In this document: positions 11,188 to 18,497 of the stretch, in pieces
Layout: each line of letters begins with the position of its first letter
Position numbering within the stretch: the first letter of the stretch is position 1
Source: Ilumatobacteraceae bacterium
GTDB taxonomy: Bacteria; Actinomycetota; Acidimicrobiia; Acidimicrobiales; Ilumatobacteraceae
NCBI GenBank assembly: GCA_017859785.1
Contig: JAFMMJ010000015.1
Location: 1 to 36,300, forward strand
Direction of reading: 5' to 3'
DNA: 36,300 bases
Program-made: the position numbers and the translations under genes
The notes under the pieces: model-generated
The model's database searches: none
What the model was told of the DNA's origin: nothing
What the model saw: only the letters and a program-made list of their open reading frames with translations

Positions 11188-12054
11188 TCAGGCTTCGTAT
11201 TCGTGCTCGGCGCTCGGGTAGCGGCCAGCCTCGACATCCTCACGGAAGGCGACCGCCGCCTCATGGAGCGTCCCAGCGAGGTCGGCGTAGCGCTTCACGA
11301 ATCGCGGGATACGGCCCGTGGTGAGACCGGCCCAATCGCTCCACACCATCAGTTGCCCATCGCAACCCGGCCCGGCGCCGACGCTGATGGTCGGAATGGA
11401 GAGTTGAGCCGTCACCTCGGCCGCCACGCTGGAGGGCACCATCTCGAGTACCACCGCGAACGCTCCCGCCTCCTCGACGGCCCGCGCGTCTGCCAAAAGA
11501 TCGGCCGCAGCCTCACCGCGGCCCTGGATGAGGTGACCTCCGAGTCCGTGCTCGCTCTGTGGGGTGAACCCGACATGACCCATCACCGGAATGCCCGAGG
11601 TGACGATCCGCCGAATCTGCTCGGCGCTTCGCCGGCCTCCCTCGAGCTTGACGGCATGAGCGGAGGTCTCCTTCATGAACCGCATGGCAGTCCGGAGCGC
11701 CTCCTCTGGCCCGTTCTCGTACGAGCCGAAGGGCAGATCGGCCACTACGAGGGCACGACGAGCCGCTCGAGCGACCGCCCGCGTTAACGGGATCAATTCG
11801 TCGACCGTGACCGGGAGGGTCGTGTCGTAGCCGAAGACGATGTTGCCCGCCGAGTCGCCGACGAGGAGAAAATCGATGCCGGCACGGTCGAAGATCCCGG
11901 CGGTGAGGAAGTCGTAGCTAGTTAGCCCGGTGATCCGGATTCCCTGCTCCTTCGCGCGGGCGAAGTGCCGAACTCGGACCCGCTTCTGCCCGTCATCGGG
12001 GCCAGGCGCGCCGCCGTAGGCGGGGATCTCCCCCATAGCCTCGTCGCCCGTCAT
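11188..12054 (-). CDS. panB: 3-methyl-2-oxobutanoate hydroxymethyltransferase PanB
   Basis: PanB adds a hydroxymethyl group from methylene-tetrahydrofolate to 2-oxoisovalerate, giving ketopantoate, the first committed step of pantothenate and CoA synthesis. It has 288 residues. Family blocks are seen in order: LTSYD, DFLLVGDS (Mg2+ ligand region), VVADLPFGSY, VKLEGG, IPVMGHVGFTPQ, FAVVLEMVP (catalytic Glu) and VGAGPGCDGQ. An N-terminal extension of about 25 residues precedes the barrel. The ATG at 12054 has TAGCGT exactly 6 nt upstream and no ribosome site, supporting a leaderless start. panC and panD are not nearby. It is divergent from the YeeE pair and faces metH tail to tail. Confidence 0.96.
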   Translation of the reverse strand: MTGDEAMGEIPAYGGAPGPDDGQKRVRVRHFARAKEQGIRITGLTSYDFLTAGIFDRAGIDFLLVGDSAGNIVFGYDTTLPVTVDELIPLTRAVARAARRALVVADLPFGSYENGPEEALRTAMRFMKETSAHAVKLEGGRRSAEQIRRIVTSGIPVMGHVGFTPQSEHGLGGHLIQGRGEAAADLLADARAVEEAGAFAVVLEMVPSSVAAEVTAQLSIPTISVGAGPGCDGQLMVWSDWAGLTTGRIPRFVKRYADLAGTLHEAAVAFREDVEAGRYPSAEHEYEA

Positions 12055-12060
12055 AACGAC

Positions 12061-12066
12061 ACGCTA
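12061..12066 (-). promoter_or_regulatory. panB -10 element TAGCGT
   Basis: The minus-strand hexamer TAGCGT ends 6 nt before the panB ATG; the identical hexamer is at the same distance before obgE. A -35 box is not convincing. Transcription would begin at the start codon. Confidence 0.5.
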
Positions 12067-12072
12067 TTGGTG

Positions 12073-12086
12073 CGGACCTCGGTCCG
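12073..12086. promoter_or_regulatory. Palindrome CGGACC-TC-GGTCCG upstream of panB, candidate operator
   Basis: A perfect 6-2-6 inverted repeat sits 6 bp upstream of the panB -10 box, where a repressor would block RNA polymerase. It also lies in the region shared with the divergent YeeE pair. GC-rich palindromes arise by chance in this genome, so the regulatory reading is tentative. Confidence 0.35.
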
Positions 12087-12153
12087 ACCACGGAAGTTCA
12101 CATTCGCACGAAGTGCTTGCGCTCAGCGCTGGACCCGACCAATATGTCCGTAC

Positions 12154-12630
12154 ATGAACGTCCTACCGGATCAACTCCCGTTCTGGATCGCCGGTCCCCT
12201 CCTCGGACTGCTGGTCGTCGGCCTCTTCGTGGTCGCCAACCAGCCCCTCGGAGCCTCCGGCGCCTACCTGCAGACCATGAAGGCAGCAAAACGCGACGCC
12301 GACACCGTGAGTTGGCGGGTCTGGTACTTCGGCGGAATCTTCGTCGGGGGTGCTGTGGCCACCATCCTCGGTCCAGGCATCGAGATCCGCCGCGGCTACG
12401 ACGCGATGTCGAACGCCGGATGGTCACCGATCTTCATCGCGCTCGTCGTCCTCGCTGGAGCCATCGTGATGGGATACGGGGCCCGAATGGCCGGAGGTTG
12501 CACCTCAGGGCACGGAATCTGCGGAACCGCCCAGCGCTCCCCCGCGTCGTGGGCCACCACCGCGACCTTCATGGCGACGGCCGTCGTCGTGACCGGCATC
12601 CTCACCCTGCTCACCGGAGGTGACCTCTGA
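12154..12630 (+). CDS. YeeE/YedE family sulfur-compound transporter, first half
   Basis: This 158-residue membrane protein has about four hydrophobic segments (roughly 11-29, 57-73, 93-109 and 135-153). It carries the family signature GARMAGGCTSGHGICG at 109-124, with Cys116 and Cys123. In the YeeE/TsuA family such cysteines line the path for thiosulfate or related reduced sulfur species. Here the transporter is split over two genes, this one and the next, overlapping as TGATG, so a two-subunit transporter is likely. The frame is open further upstream within panB; the ATG at 12154 gives the family-like N-terminus. There is no rhodanese or ArsR gene alongside, unlike many such pairs, so the substrate is only inferred. 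Confidence 0.85.
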   Translation: MNVLPDQLPFWIAGPLLGLLVVGLFVVANQPLGASGAYLQTMKAAKRDADTVSWRVWYFGGIFVGGAVATILGPGIEIRRGYDAMSNAGWSPIFIALVVLAGAIVMGYGARMAGGCTSGHGICGTAQRSPASWATTATFMATAVVVTGILTLLTGGDL

Positions 12631-13106
12631 TGGGAAATCGAATGAACCTTGTTGGCGGCCTCTTCGGCGCTGGATTCGGATTCGTGCTCGCCGCCGGGCG
12701 GCTCCACGAGTACGACACCATCCACGAGACGCTCAAGTTCGAGAGTCTGTACGTGTTCGGCCTGATGGGCCTCGCCATCGGCATCTCGCTACCGCTGCTC
12801 TGGATCCTCGAGCGTCGAGAGATCGAGACGGTCTACGGCGGTCGCCTCGCGCTGTCGCGTTCGCGCATCGAGCGTCACCACATCGTCGGCGGCGCGCTCT
12901 TCGGCACGGGCTGGTCGGTCGCTGGCACCTGCCCAGCACCCGCGCTCGCCATGCTGTCATCGGGTGCGACCTACGGAGCGATCGCCGTGGTCGGACTATT
13001 CATCGGGCTCTGGTTGCGTGATCGACAAGTGGCATCGAGCGCCACCACCTCATCGATCGGCGACGGAGAGCATCGAGACCTGCGAACCACGCCACTCGGG
13101 TCCTGA
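12630..13106 (+). CDS. YeeE/YedE family (DUF6691-type) sulfur-compound transporter, second half
   Basis: The 158-residue membrane protein has hydrophobic segments at about 5-22, 40-60, 84-100 and 112-130. The conserved motif G-W-S-V-A-G-T-C-P-A-P-A is at 94-105 with Cys101, which matches the second half of full-length YeeE/YedE proteins. The ATG overlaps the stop codon of the preceding gene, so the two halves are translationally coupled. The last 28 residues are polar and probably cytoplasmic. It ends only 7 bp from the convergent oxidoreductase gene. Confidence 0.85.
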   Translation: MGNRMNLVGGLFGAGFGFVLAAGRLHEYDTIHETLKFESLYVFGLMGLAIGISLPLLWILERREIETVYGGRLALSRSRIERHHIVGGALFGTGWSVAGTCPAPALAMLSSGATYGAIAVVGLFIGLWLRDRQVASSATTSSIGDGEHRDLRTTPLGS

Positions 13107-13113
13107 GCCCCGC

Positions 13114-14136
13114 TCAGCGCTCGTAGACGGCGGGTCGTTCCCAGCGCGCGATCTCAACTCGCTCGCCACGCGTTGAGGCATCGACCAGCGCCTCGGCTAC
13201 CACGTTGGCCATGAGCCCGTCCCAGGCTGATGGGCCGGTGACGCCTCCCTCGGAAGCGGCTGACACCCAAGCCGTCAACTCGGTGAGATACGCCGCGGAG
13301 AAGTGCTCGGGCCAGTTCGCCGACACCTTCTCGACTCGGGCACCCGACGACCACATCTCGACCGCCGAACCCTCGCTGGTTCGCGCTGTTCCCTCGGAAC
13401 CGACCACCTCGGCCACCACCCGGTACCCGTACGCCGACGACACGTTCACATCGAGGAGAGCCACCGCACCTCCGACGAGTTCCAGCCGAGCCGCGACGAA
13501 CCGAACCGCGCCGTCATCGACGCCGCTCGATCCGGCGGCGAACGGAACCACGCTTGCCGACACCGCCTCCACCTCGGCCCCCGAGAGGAAGCGGGCCGAA
13601 TGGATGTCGTGGATCATCGACTGGGTGATCACTCGCTCCGCCGTGACCCCGGGGGCCCACGGAGCGGGGTTCACATGAGTCGAACGCACGGCGACGACCT
13701 CGCCGAGGGCACCAGAGCGGCGGAGCGACACCAGCGAAGCGTGACCCTCGTCGAACTCGCGCATGAACCCCACCTGAACGAGCCGCCGACCGAGCGCGAC
13801 CTCGGCGTCCACCACCAACCGAGCATCGTCGACGGTGGTCGCGAGCGGCTTCTCACACATACACGGCTTGCCCGCCTGCACCGACGCGACCGCGAAACCA
13901 GCATGCGAGTGGTCCGGAGAGGCGATGACGACCGCCTCCACCTCAGGAGCGGCGATCAGTCCCATCGGATCATCGAACTCGGCGGCTCCCACCGCCTCGG
14001 CGACCATGCGCCGACGCTCAGTATCGGGGTCGCTGACCGCGACCACCCTGGCCGACCCAATCCGGTCGTTCAGCAACCTGGCGTGCACCTCCCCCATCAT
14101 CCCGGTGCCGATGACACCGACCGCCAGAGCGCTCAT
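13114..14136 (-). CDS. Gfo/Idh/MocA family NAD(P)-dependent oxidoreductase
   Basis: The 340-residue protein has an N-terminal Rossmann domain with GVIGTGMMG around residues 7-15, the EKP motif (Met-Cys-Glu-Lys-Pro) near 93-97 that supplies the catalytic Lys, and a C-terminal substrate domain with MIHDIHSARFLSGAEV. These are hallmarks of inositol 2-dehydrogenase and related sugar or polyol dehydrogenases. The substrate cannot be read; the HDIHS motif and the Val-Gly-Phe-Met-Arg-Glu-Phe-Asp block recall myo-inositol dehydrogenase types. It overlaps the upstream methyltransferase by 4 bp (ATGA), so it is the last gene of that unit. Confidence 0.88.
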   Translation of the reverse strand: MSALAVGVIGTGMMGEVHARLLNDRIGSARVVAVSDPDTERRRMVAEAVGAAEFDDPMGLIAAPEVEAVVIASPDHSHAGFAVASVQAGKPCMCEKPLATTVDDARLVVDAEVALGRRLVQVGFMREFDEGHASLVSLRRSGALGEVVAVRSTHVNPAPWAPGVTAERVITQSMIHDIHSARFLSGAEVEAVSASVVPFAAGSSGVDDGAVRFVAARLELVGGAVALLDVNVSSAYGYRVVAEVVGSEGTARTSEGSAVEMWSSGARVEKVSANWPEHFSAAYLTELTAWVSAASEGGVTGPSAWDGLMANVVAEALVDASTRGERVEIARWERPAVYER

Positions 14137-14738
14137 GGGCGCCTGCCGACGACGACCGTGTCGAGCGCGACAGCCGAGGTTCCGTCAGCGGCGGTGACCG
14201 AACGTTCCGCCACCTCTGCCCGATCGATGACCAAGCCCACCGGCTCAACGGCGGCGAGCACGCCGGGAACCGTGGTCAACACTTCGGCGACCTGAGGCCC
14301 ACCGGTACCGCGCTCCAAGTTCTCGACATCATGGCCAATCACAACGAGTCGCCCTCCCGGAGCGACCGCGCGAGCAGCGCCCTCGATGATCGGGGGAAGC
14401 TCTGCTGCGCCAAGGTGCAAGTAGACGATCAGCACGAGATCGAAGCGGTCACGCGCCGGCTCGTAGCTCGTGAGGTCTGCTTCCTCGGTCTCGAGGTGCA
14501 CCCCGCGGGCCGCGGCCGCCCTCCGAGCCTTCTCGAGGCCGACCGACGAGAAATCGACGGCGGTGACCTCCCAGCCGAGCTCAGCGAGCCAGAGGGCATT
14601 ACGACCCTCACCGGCAGCGAGATCGAGCGCAGTGCCCGGCGTGAGCGAGGAGCAGATCTGCTCGACGAACGCGTTCGGCCCCGCCGACCACACAAGGTCG
14701 GTTCCGGCGTATCTCTCGTTCCACCCGGCGGCATCCAT
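14133..14738 (-). CDS. Class I SAM-dependent methyltransferase, substrate unknown
   Basis: This is a 201-residue single-domain methyltransferase. Motif I A-L-D-L-A-A-G-E-G-R-N-A-L-W is near residues 37-50, acidic motif II T-A-V-D-F-S near 59-64, the motif IV region R-F-D-L-V-L-I-V-Y-L-H near 97-107, and A-P-G-G-R-L-V-V-I-G near 124-133. The N-terminus W-N-E-R-Y-A resembles TehB-like and thiopurine methyltransferase-like small enzymes. The start has a good ribosome site, GAGGAG, 5 nt before the ATG. It is translationally coupled to the oxidoreductase and lies 78 bp after the MFS gene. Detoxification by methylation is one possibility, but nothing in the sequence fixes it. Confidence 0.85.
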   Translation of the reverse strand: MDAAGWNERYAGTDLVWSAGPNAFVEQICSSLTPGTALDLAAGEGRNALWLAELGWEVTAVDFSSVGLEKARRAAAARGVHLETEEADLTSYEPARDRFDLVLIVYLHLGAAELPPIIEGAARAVAPGGRLVVIGHDVENLERGTGGPQVAEVLTTVPGVLAAVEPVGLVIDRAEVAERSVTAADGTSAVALDTVVVGRRP

Positions 14739-14816
14739 CGTGACTCCTCAGCTCCCGGTCGCACCCGCGACTCGAGCCACCGACGACGGTAGTGGGGCGC
14801 CCTCGAGTCGTAGGAC

Positions 14817-16049
14817 TCAGGCGTGGCCGGTGACTGCTGAGACCGGATCCGGTGGCTCCGCTGCCACCGACGGTCCGCGATGGGCTCGCCACGTAGGTCC
14901 AGCGAGGACGAGGGCGGCGATGACGAGAATGATCATGAGGACCGCGCAGACCAGGTACGCCACGAGACGACCGTGGAACTCGTAGAGCCAGCCGGCGAGA
15001 ACCGCGACGATGCCGGCGGTGAGCGTCTGGAATCCGCCGAGGAGACCCTGCGCGCTCGCGTGTCGTGAATCGGGAGTCACCATTCCGACAGCCACCCCGG
15101 TGCTCGAGACGGTCAGGCCGTCGCTCACGGCGTGGAACATGCAGACCACGAAGATCAACCCCGCGGTCGGCACGATCCCGTAGAGGGCCATGAAGACCGC
15201 CCCGAGGCCGAGACCGAGCGGACCGAGGCGGAACGGGCCAATCCGCTGCGCGAGTCGACCACCGAACTCTCCAAGGAAGATCAACGGCAACGCGAACAAG
15301 GTGATGCCGAGGTTCGCCAACCACTCGCTCGCTCCGAGGTCATCGAGCACCACCGCCCACAGAGCGTCGAAGGTTCCGATCATCATGAAGAGCGCCGCGC
15401 CCATGCACATCGCCCCCACCAACGGCCTGATCGAGAGCAGGTCCAGCGCGAGGCGCGACTCCCGTCCGCTCGGAACCGACTCGTCGACCCGTACCCGAGC
15501 AACCAGCGGGAGGCAAGCAAGGCTCGCGGCCGAGATCACGATGAACGGCGCCTCGATTCCAAGCGGGCCAACAAGAAGGGCCGAGACCGCCGGTCCAGCG
15601 GCGAACCCAGCCACGTCGGCCGCCAGCAGTAGCCCGAGATTGTCACCGAGTCGCTGCGGGTCGCCGAGGATCACGATCCGCCTGATGGCCGGCATCGTCA
15701 TGCCGAGCCCGATCCCCGAGATGAACCGACCGGCCAGCAGCACCGACAGCGTCGAACCGAACCCGAGCAGGAGCAGCCCGAACACGTTGACGACGAGGCC
15801 GAGGAATACCAATCGCCTGGCGTGCCCCCGGTCGGCGATCGGGGCGAGAAGTATCTGACTGAGAAACGACGAGCCGAACCCGATCCCGACGATGAGCCCG
15901 AGGCGGCTCTCGCTGATCCCGTACTCGAAGCGGAAGTCATCGAGCACGGTGAACATCACGCCGTAGCCCGAGGCCATGATCGCGGTGAGCAGGCCGAAGG
16001 TGAGCACTCGCGCCCTGGTCATCACCGGTGAGGGGGCAGCGATGGTCAC
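14817..16049 (-). CDS. Major facilitator superfamily transporter
   Basis: The 410-residue protein has about 12 hydrophobic segments. The first half carries the MFS loop 2-3 signature as LAPIADRGHARRL (around 68-80), and the helix-4 region has GRFISGIGLGMTMPA. It resembles drug or metabolite exporters of the MFS_1 type, but no substrate can be named. The GTG at 16049 is preceded by TAGTCT with exactly 6 nt between and lacks a ribosome site, so it probably heads its own leaderless transcript. ATG 16022 is the alternative. It sits 28 bp downstream of the dimethylargininase gene on the same strand. Confidence 0.87.
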   Translation of the reverse strand: MTIAAPSPVMTRARVLTFGLLTAIMASGYGVMFTVLDDFRFEYGISESRLGLIVGIGFGSSFLSQILLAPIADRGHARRLVFLGLVVNVFGLLLLGFGSTLSVLLAGRFISGIGLGMTMPAIRRIVILGDPQRLGDNLGLLLAADVAGFAAGPAVSALLVGPLGIEAPFIVISAASLACLPLVARVRVDESVPSGRESRLALDLLSIRPLVGAMCMGAALFMMIGTFDALWAVVLDDLGASEWLANLGITLFALPLIFLGEFGGRLAQRIGPFRLGPLGLGLGAVFMALYGIVPTAGLIFVVCMFHAVSDGLTVSSTGVAVGMVTPDSRHASAQGLLGGFQTLTAGIVAVLAGWLYEFHGRLVAYLVCAVLMIILVIAALVLAGPTWRAHRGPSVAAEPPDPVSAVTGHA

Positions 16050-16055
16050 CCGCGG

Positions 16056-16061
16056 AGACTA
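16056..16061 (-). promoter_or_regulatory. -10 element TAGTCT of the MFS gene
   Basis: TAGTCT on the minus strand ends 6 nt before the GTG at 16049. It lies in the 28-bp gap after the dimethylargininase stop codon. No clear -35 is seen. Confidence 0.4.
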
Positions 16062-16077
16062 ACGGTCACGCCCCGGC

Positions 16078-16854
16078 TCAGCGGATGCGGATACTCAAGC
16101 AGGTGACGCATCCCTCGAGTCGGATGAACTCGGAGATGTCCACCTCGATCACCTCGAGGCCACGGGCTCGAAGCAACTGAGCGGTCTCGGGAGCTGAGTC
16201 GGCCATCAGCACCGTGCGATCGTCGATCACCACCACGTGCGCTCCATCCTCCTCGGGCACCGGAAGGAACCGTTCGAAGACGCTGGGGTCATCGACGAGC
16301 GGCTCGAAACCGATCACCGTGCCATCAGGTAGGGCGGTGACCGCCGACTTGAGGTGGAGCACGCGACTGACCGGCACACCCACCACCTCCCAGCCCCTCG
16401 GCGCGAGCATCCGGGCGAGTTCATCGACGCCTTCGGCATCGGTGCGACCGCCGATGCCGACATAGGCGCGCCTCCCGATCTTCAAGACATCGCCACCGTC
16501 GAGTCGACCGGAGGAGAGCGAAAACGTCTCGATATCGGCGAGCCCTCCGAGCGCTTCGGCCGTGCCGGCCACCTCCGGGCGGCGGCTCGGCGCTCCCGGT
16601 CGGGTGAGGACCGCGAGGCGATCGAACATCACCGCGGTGTCCTCCACGAAGACCGAGTCGGGACACTCATCGACCGGATCGACCATGGCTATCCGCCACC
16701 CGACGTTCTCGAGGGCGGCCACGTAGGCCTCCCACTGGGTGCGGGCCCGGTCAAGGTCGATCTCAGTGCGCTCTAGGTGGGTCACGATGCCCTCGGCGAG
16801 TCGCGGGCTAGGAGGACGCACAAGCGCCGTTGTCACGCGATCTGAGGGCTGCAC
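16078..16854 (-). CDS. Dimethylarginine dimethylaminohydrolase-like amidinotransferase-fold enzyme
   Basis: DDAH enzymes hydrolyse N-omega-methylated arginines to citrulline and methylamines; relatives act on arginine or other guanidines. From the GTG at 16854 the protein has 258 residues, close to bacterial DDAH. The family sequence PDSVFVEDTAV is at 65-75, LDGGDVLKIG at 118-127, the catalytic His167 is in VLHLKSAV, and the nucleophile Cys252 is in the C-terminal GCVTCLSI block. GTG 16854 is preferred because CATACT lies 7 nt upstream; GTG 16836 is an alternative. The frame continues upstream without family resemblance. It is divergent from murJ. The exact substrate is unproven. Confidence 0.85.
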   Translation of the reverse strand: MQPSDRVTTALVRPPSPRLAEGIVTHLERTEIDLDRARTQWEAYVAALENVGWRIAMVDPVDECPDSVFVEDTAVMFDRLAVLTRPGAPSRRPEVAGTAEALGGLADIETFSLSSGRLDGGDVLKIGRRAYVGIGGRTDAEGVDELARMLAPRGWEVVGVPVSRVLHLKSAVTALPDGTVIGFEPLVDDPSVFERFLPVPEEDGAHVVVIDDRTVLMADSAPETAQLLRARGLEVIEVDISEFIRLEGCVTCLSIRIR

Positions 16855-16861
16855 AGGGCCG

Positions 16862-16867
16862 AGTATG
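16862..16867 (-). promoter_or_regulatory. -10-like element CATACT of the DDAH-like gene
   Basis: CATACT on the minus strand (4 of 6 to TATAAT) ends 7 nt before GTG 16854. It shares the short divergent region with the murJ -10 box at 16877-16882. Confidence 0.35.
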
Positions 16868-16876
16868 GCCGATCGG

Positions 16877-16882
16877 TAGTGT
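16877..16882 (+). promoter_or_regulatory. -10 element TAGTGT of murJ
   Basis: TAGTGT ends 7 nt before the GTG at 16890, the spacing expected for a leaderless start. No convincing -35 lies 16-18 nt upstream. Confidence 0.45.
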
Positions 16883-16889
16883 CGCCGAC

Positions 16890-18497
16890 GTGGGGACCAT
16901 GCTCCGGGCGAACCTCGTCGTCGCCTCGGGAACGGCCCTCTCCAGGGTGACGGGGCTCGCCCGTGTGCTGGCATTCGCCTACGTCATCGGCCAGACCTCC
17001 CTCGCTGATGCCTACAAGTTGGCGAACGAGACGCCGAACATCGTCTACGACCTCCTGCTCGGCGGCGTGCTCTCGGCAACCCTGGTGCCGATCTTCACCT
17101 CGCTCGGCTGGGGCTCGGAGGACTGCGAGGATCCAGCCGCGCGTCGGCGCTCCACCGAAGCCGTCGTCACCGCCGCGGTGGCGGGGGTCGCCCTCGTGAC
17201 CGTGCTCGCCGTCGCCCTTGCTCCGTGGATCTTCCGGCTCTACAGCCTCTCCGTTGGCGATGGCGTGGACCCGGAGGTGTTCCGCTCGACCGGCACCACC
17301 TTGGCTCGGTTCTTCCTGATCCAGATCCTCTTCTACGGCCTGACCGGAATCGCCAACGCCCTCCTCAACAGCCGTCGGAGATTCCTCGCTGCCTCATGGT
17401 CGCCCGTGGTGTCGAACCTCGTGATCATCGTCACCCTGCTGACCTTGCCGGAGGCGGGTTCTCGCGCTTGGGCACTCACCGAAGTGGCGACGACCGGGCG
17501 ACTCAGGTTGACGCTTGGTCTCGGCGCGACCGTAGGTATCGCGGCCATGGCAGCGATCGTTGTGTCCGCGGTGTGGAGGTCGGGGATTCGCCTGCGGCCC
17601 CGACTGGATCTCAGCGATCCAGCGGTACGACGCCTCGCTTCCATGAGCGGATGGACGCTCGGCTTCGTCCTCGCCAATCAGGTGGCCCTGGTGGTGGTGC
17701 GAAACCTCGCCGATCCCGGCTCCTCGCTTGCCTCCGCCTACTTCGACGCATTCACCTTCTTCGTCCTCCCCCACGGCCTCCTCGCGGTCTCGGTCGCCAC
17801 CACCTTCCAACCGGAGTTGGCCGCGGCCGTCGCTGGACGAGATCGCGATGCCTTTGCCGAGCGCTTCACCACCGGCCTCCGGGCGATCATCGCGCTGACC
17901 GCTCCGGCAGCTGCGCTCATCTTCGTGCTTCGACAACCCTTGATCAGCGGTCTCATGGAACGGGGTCGCTTCGACGCGGTTGCAGTCGCGAACACCACCG
18001 ACGCCCTCGCCGGGCTCTCACTCGGCTTGGTCGGATTCAGCGTGTATCTGTTCTCGCTGCGCGGGTACTACGCCCACCACGACACCCGCACACCCTTCGT
18101 GCTGAATGTCGGCGAGAACCTCGTCAACATCGTCGTGGCGCTCTTGCTCGTTGGGCCGCTCGGCATCCTCGGCCTCGGCCTCGCCCACTCCGTCGCGTAC
18201 GCGGCCGCGGCCATCGCCGCGGTGATCGTGCTCGGCAGCCGCGTCGGCCGCCCCCTCGTCAGCGAACTGACCGGAACCCTGTGGCGGGTGGGGCTCGCCG
18301 CCCTTCTCGCCGCGGAGGTCGCCTGGGTGGTGAGCCGAGCGCTCAACACCTCGTCTCCCTCGGGCCGACTGCTCACCACGGTCATCGCTGGAGCCGCCGG
18401 TCTGCTCGCCTATCTCCTCGGACTTATCCTGCTGCGCTTCTCGGGCGCGCGGGAGAGCCTCAACCGGGCAGTACGACGAGGTCGTCGCGATGGATGA
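16890..18497 (+). CDS. murJ: Lipid II flippase MurJ (MviN family)
   Basis: MurJ moves the peptidoglycan precursor lipid II across the cytoplasmic membrane. The protein has about 535 residues and is hydrophobic through most of its length, with about 14 membrane segments. The N-terminus shows the MviN pattern SGTALSRVTGLARVLAFAYV, followed by D-A-Y-K-L-A-N-E-T-P-N-I-V-Y-D-L-L-L-G-G-V-L-S-A, where the conserved Arg and Asp residues of the central cavity lie. The GTG at 16890 is chosen from the TAGTGT 7 nt upstream; ATG 16899 would be 3 residues shorter. There is no C-terminal kinase-like domain as in mycobacterial MviN. The last 38 bp overlap the 3' end of proB on the other strand. Confidence 0.93.
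   Translation: MGTMLRANLVVASGTALSRVTGLARVLAFAYVIGQTSLADAYKLANETPNIVYDLLLGGVLSATLVPIFTSLGWGSEDCEDPAARRRSTEAVVTAAVAGVALVTVLAVALAPWIFRLYSLSVGDGVDPEVFRSTGTTLARFFLIQILFYGLTGIANALLNSRRRFLAASWSPVVSNLVIIVTLLTLPEAGSRAWALTEVATTGRLRLTLGLGATVGIAAMAAIVVSAVWRSGIRLRPRLDLSDPAVRRLASMSGWTLGFVLANQVALVVVRNLADPGSSLASAYFDAFTFFVLPHGLLAVSVATTFQPELAAAVAGRDRDAFAERFTTGLRAIIALTAPAAALIFVLRQPLISGLMERGRFDAVAVANTTDALAGLSLGLVGFSVYLFSLRGYYAHHDTRTPFVLNVGENLVNIVVALLLVGPLGILGLGLAHSVAYAAAAIAAVIVLGSRVGRPLVSELTGTLWRVGLAALLAAEVAWVVSRALNTSSPSGRLLTTVIAGAAGLLAYLLGLILLRFSGARESLNRAVRRGRRDG

Noticed and set aside
14805-14818. GAGTC-GTAG-GACTC hairpin at the MFS stop codon
   Set aside because: A 5-bp stem without T-run is too weak to call a terminator.
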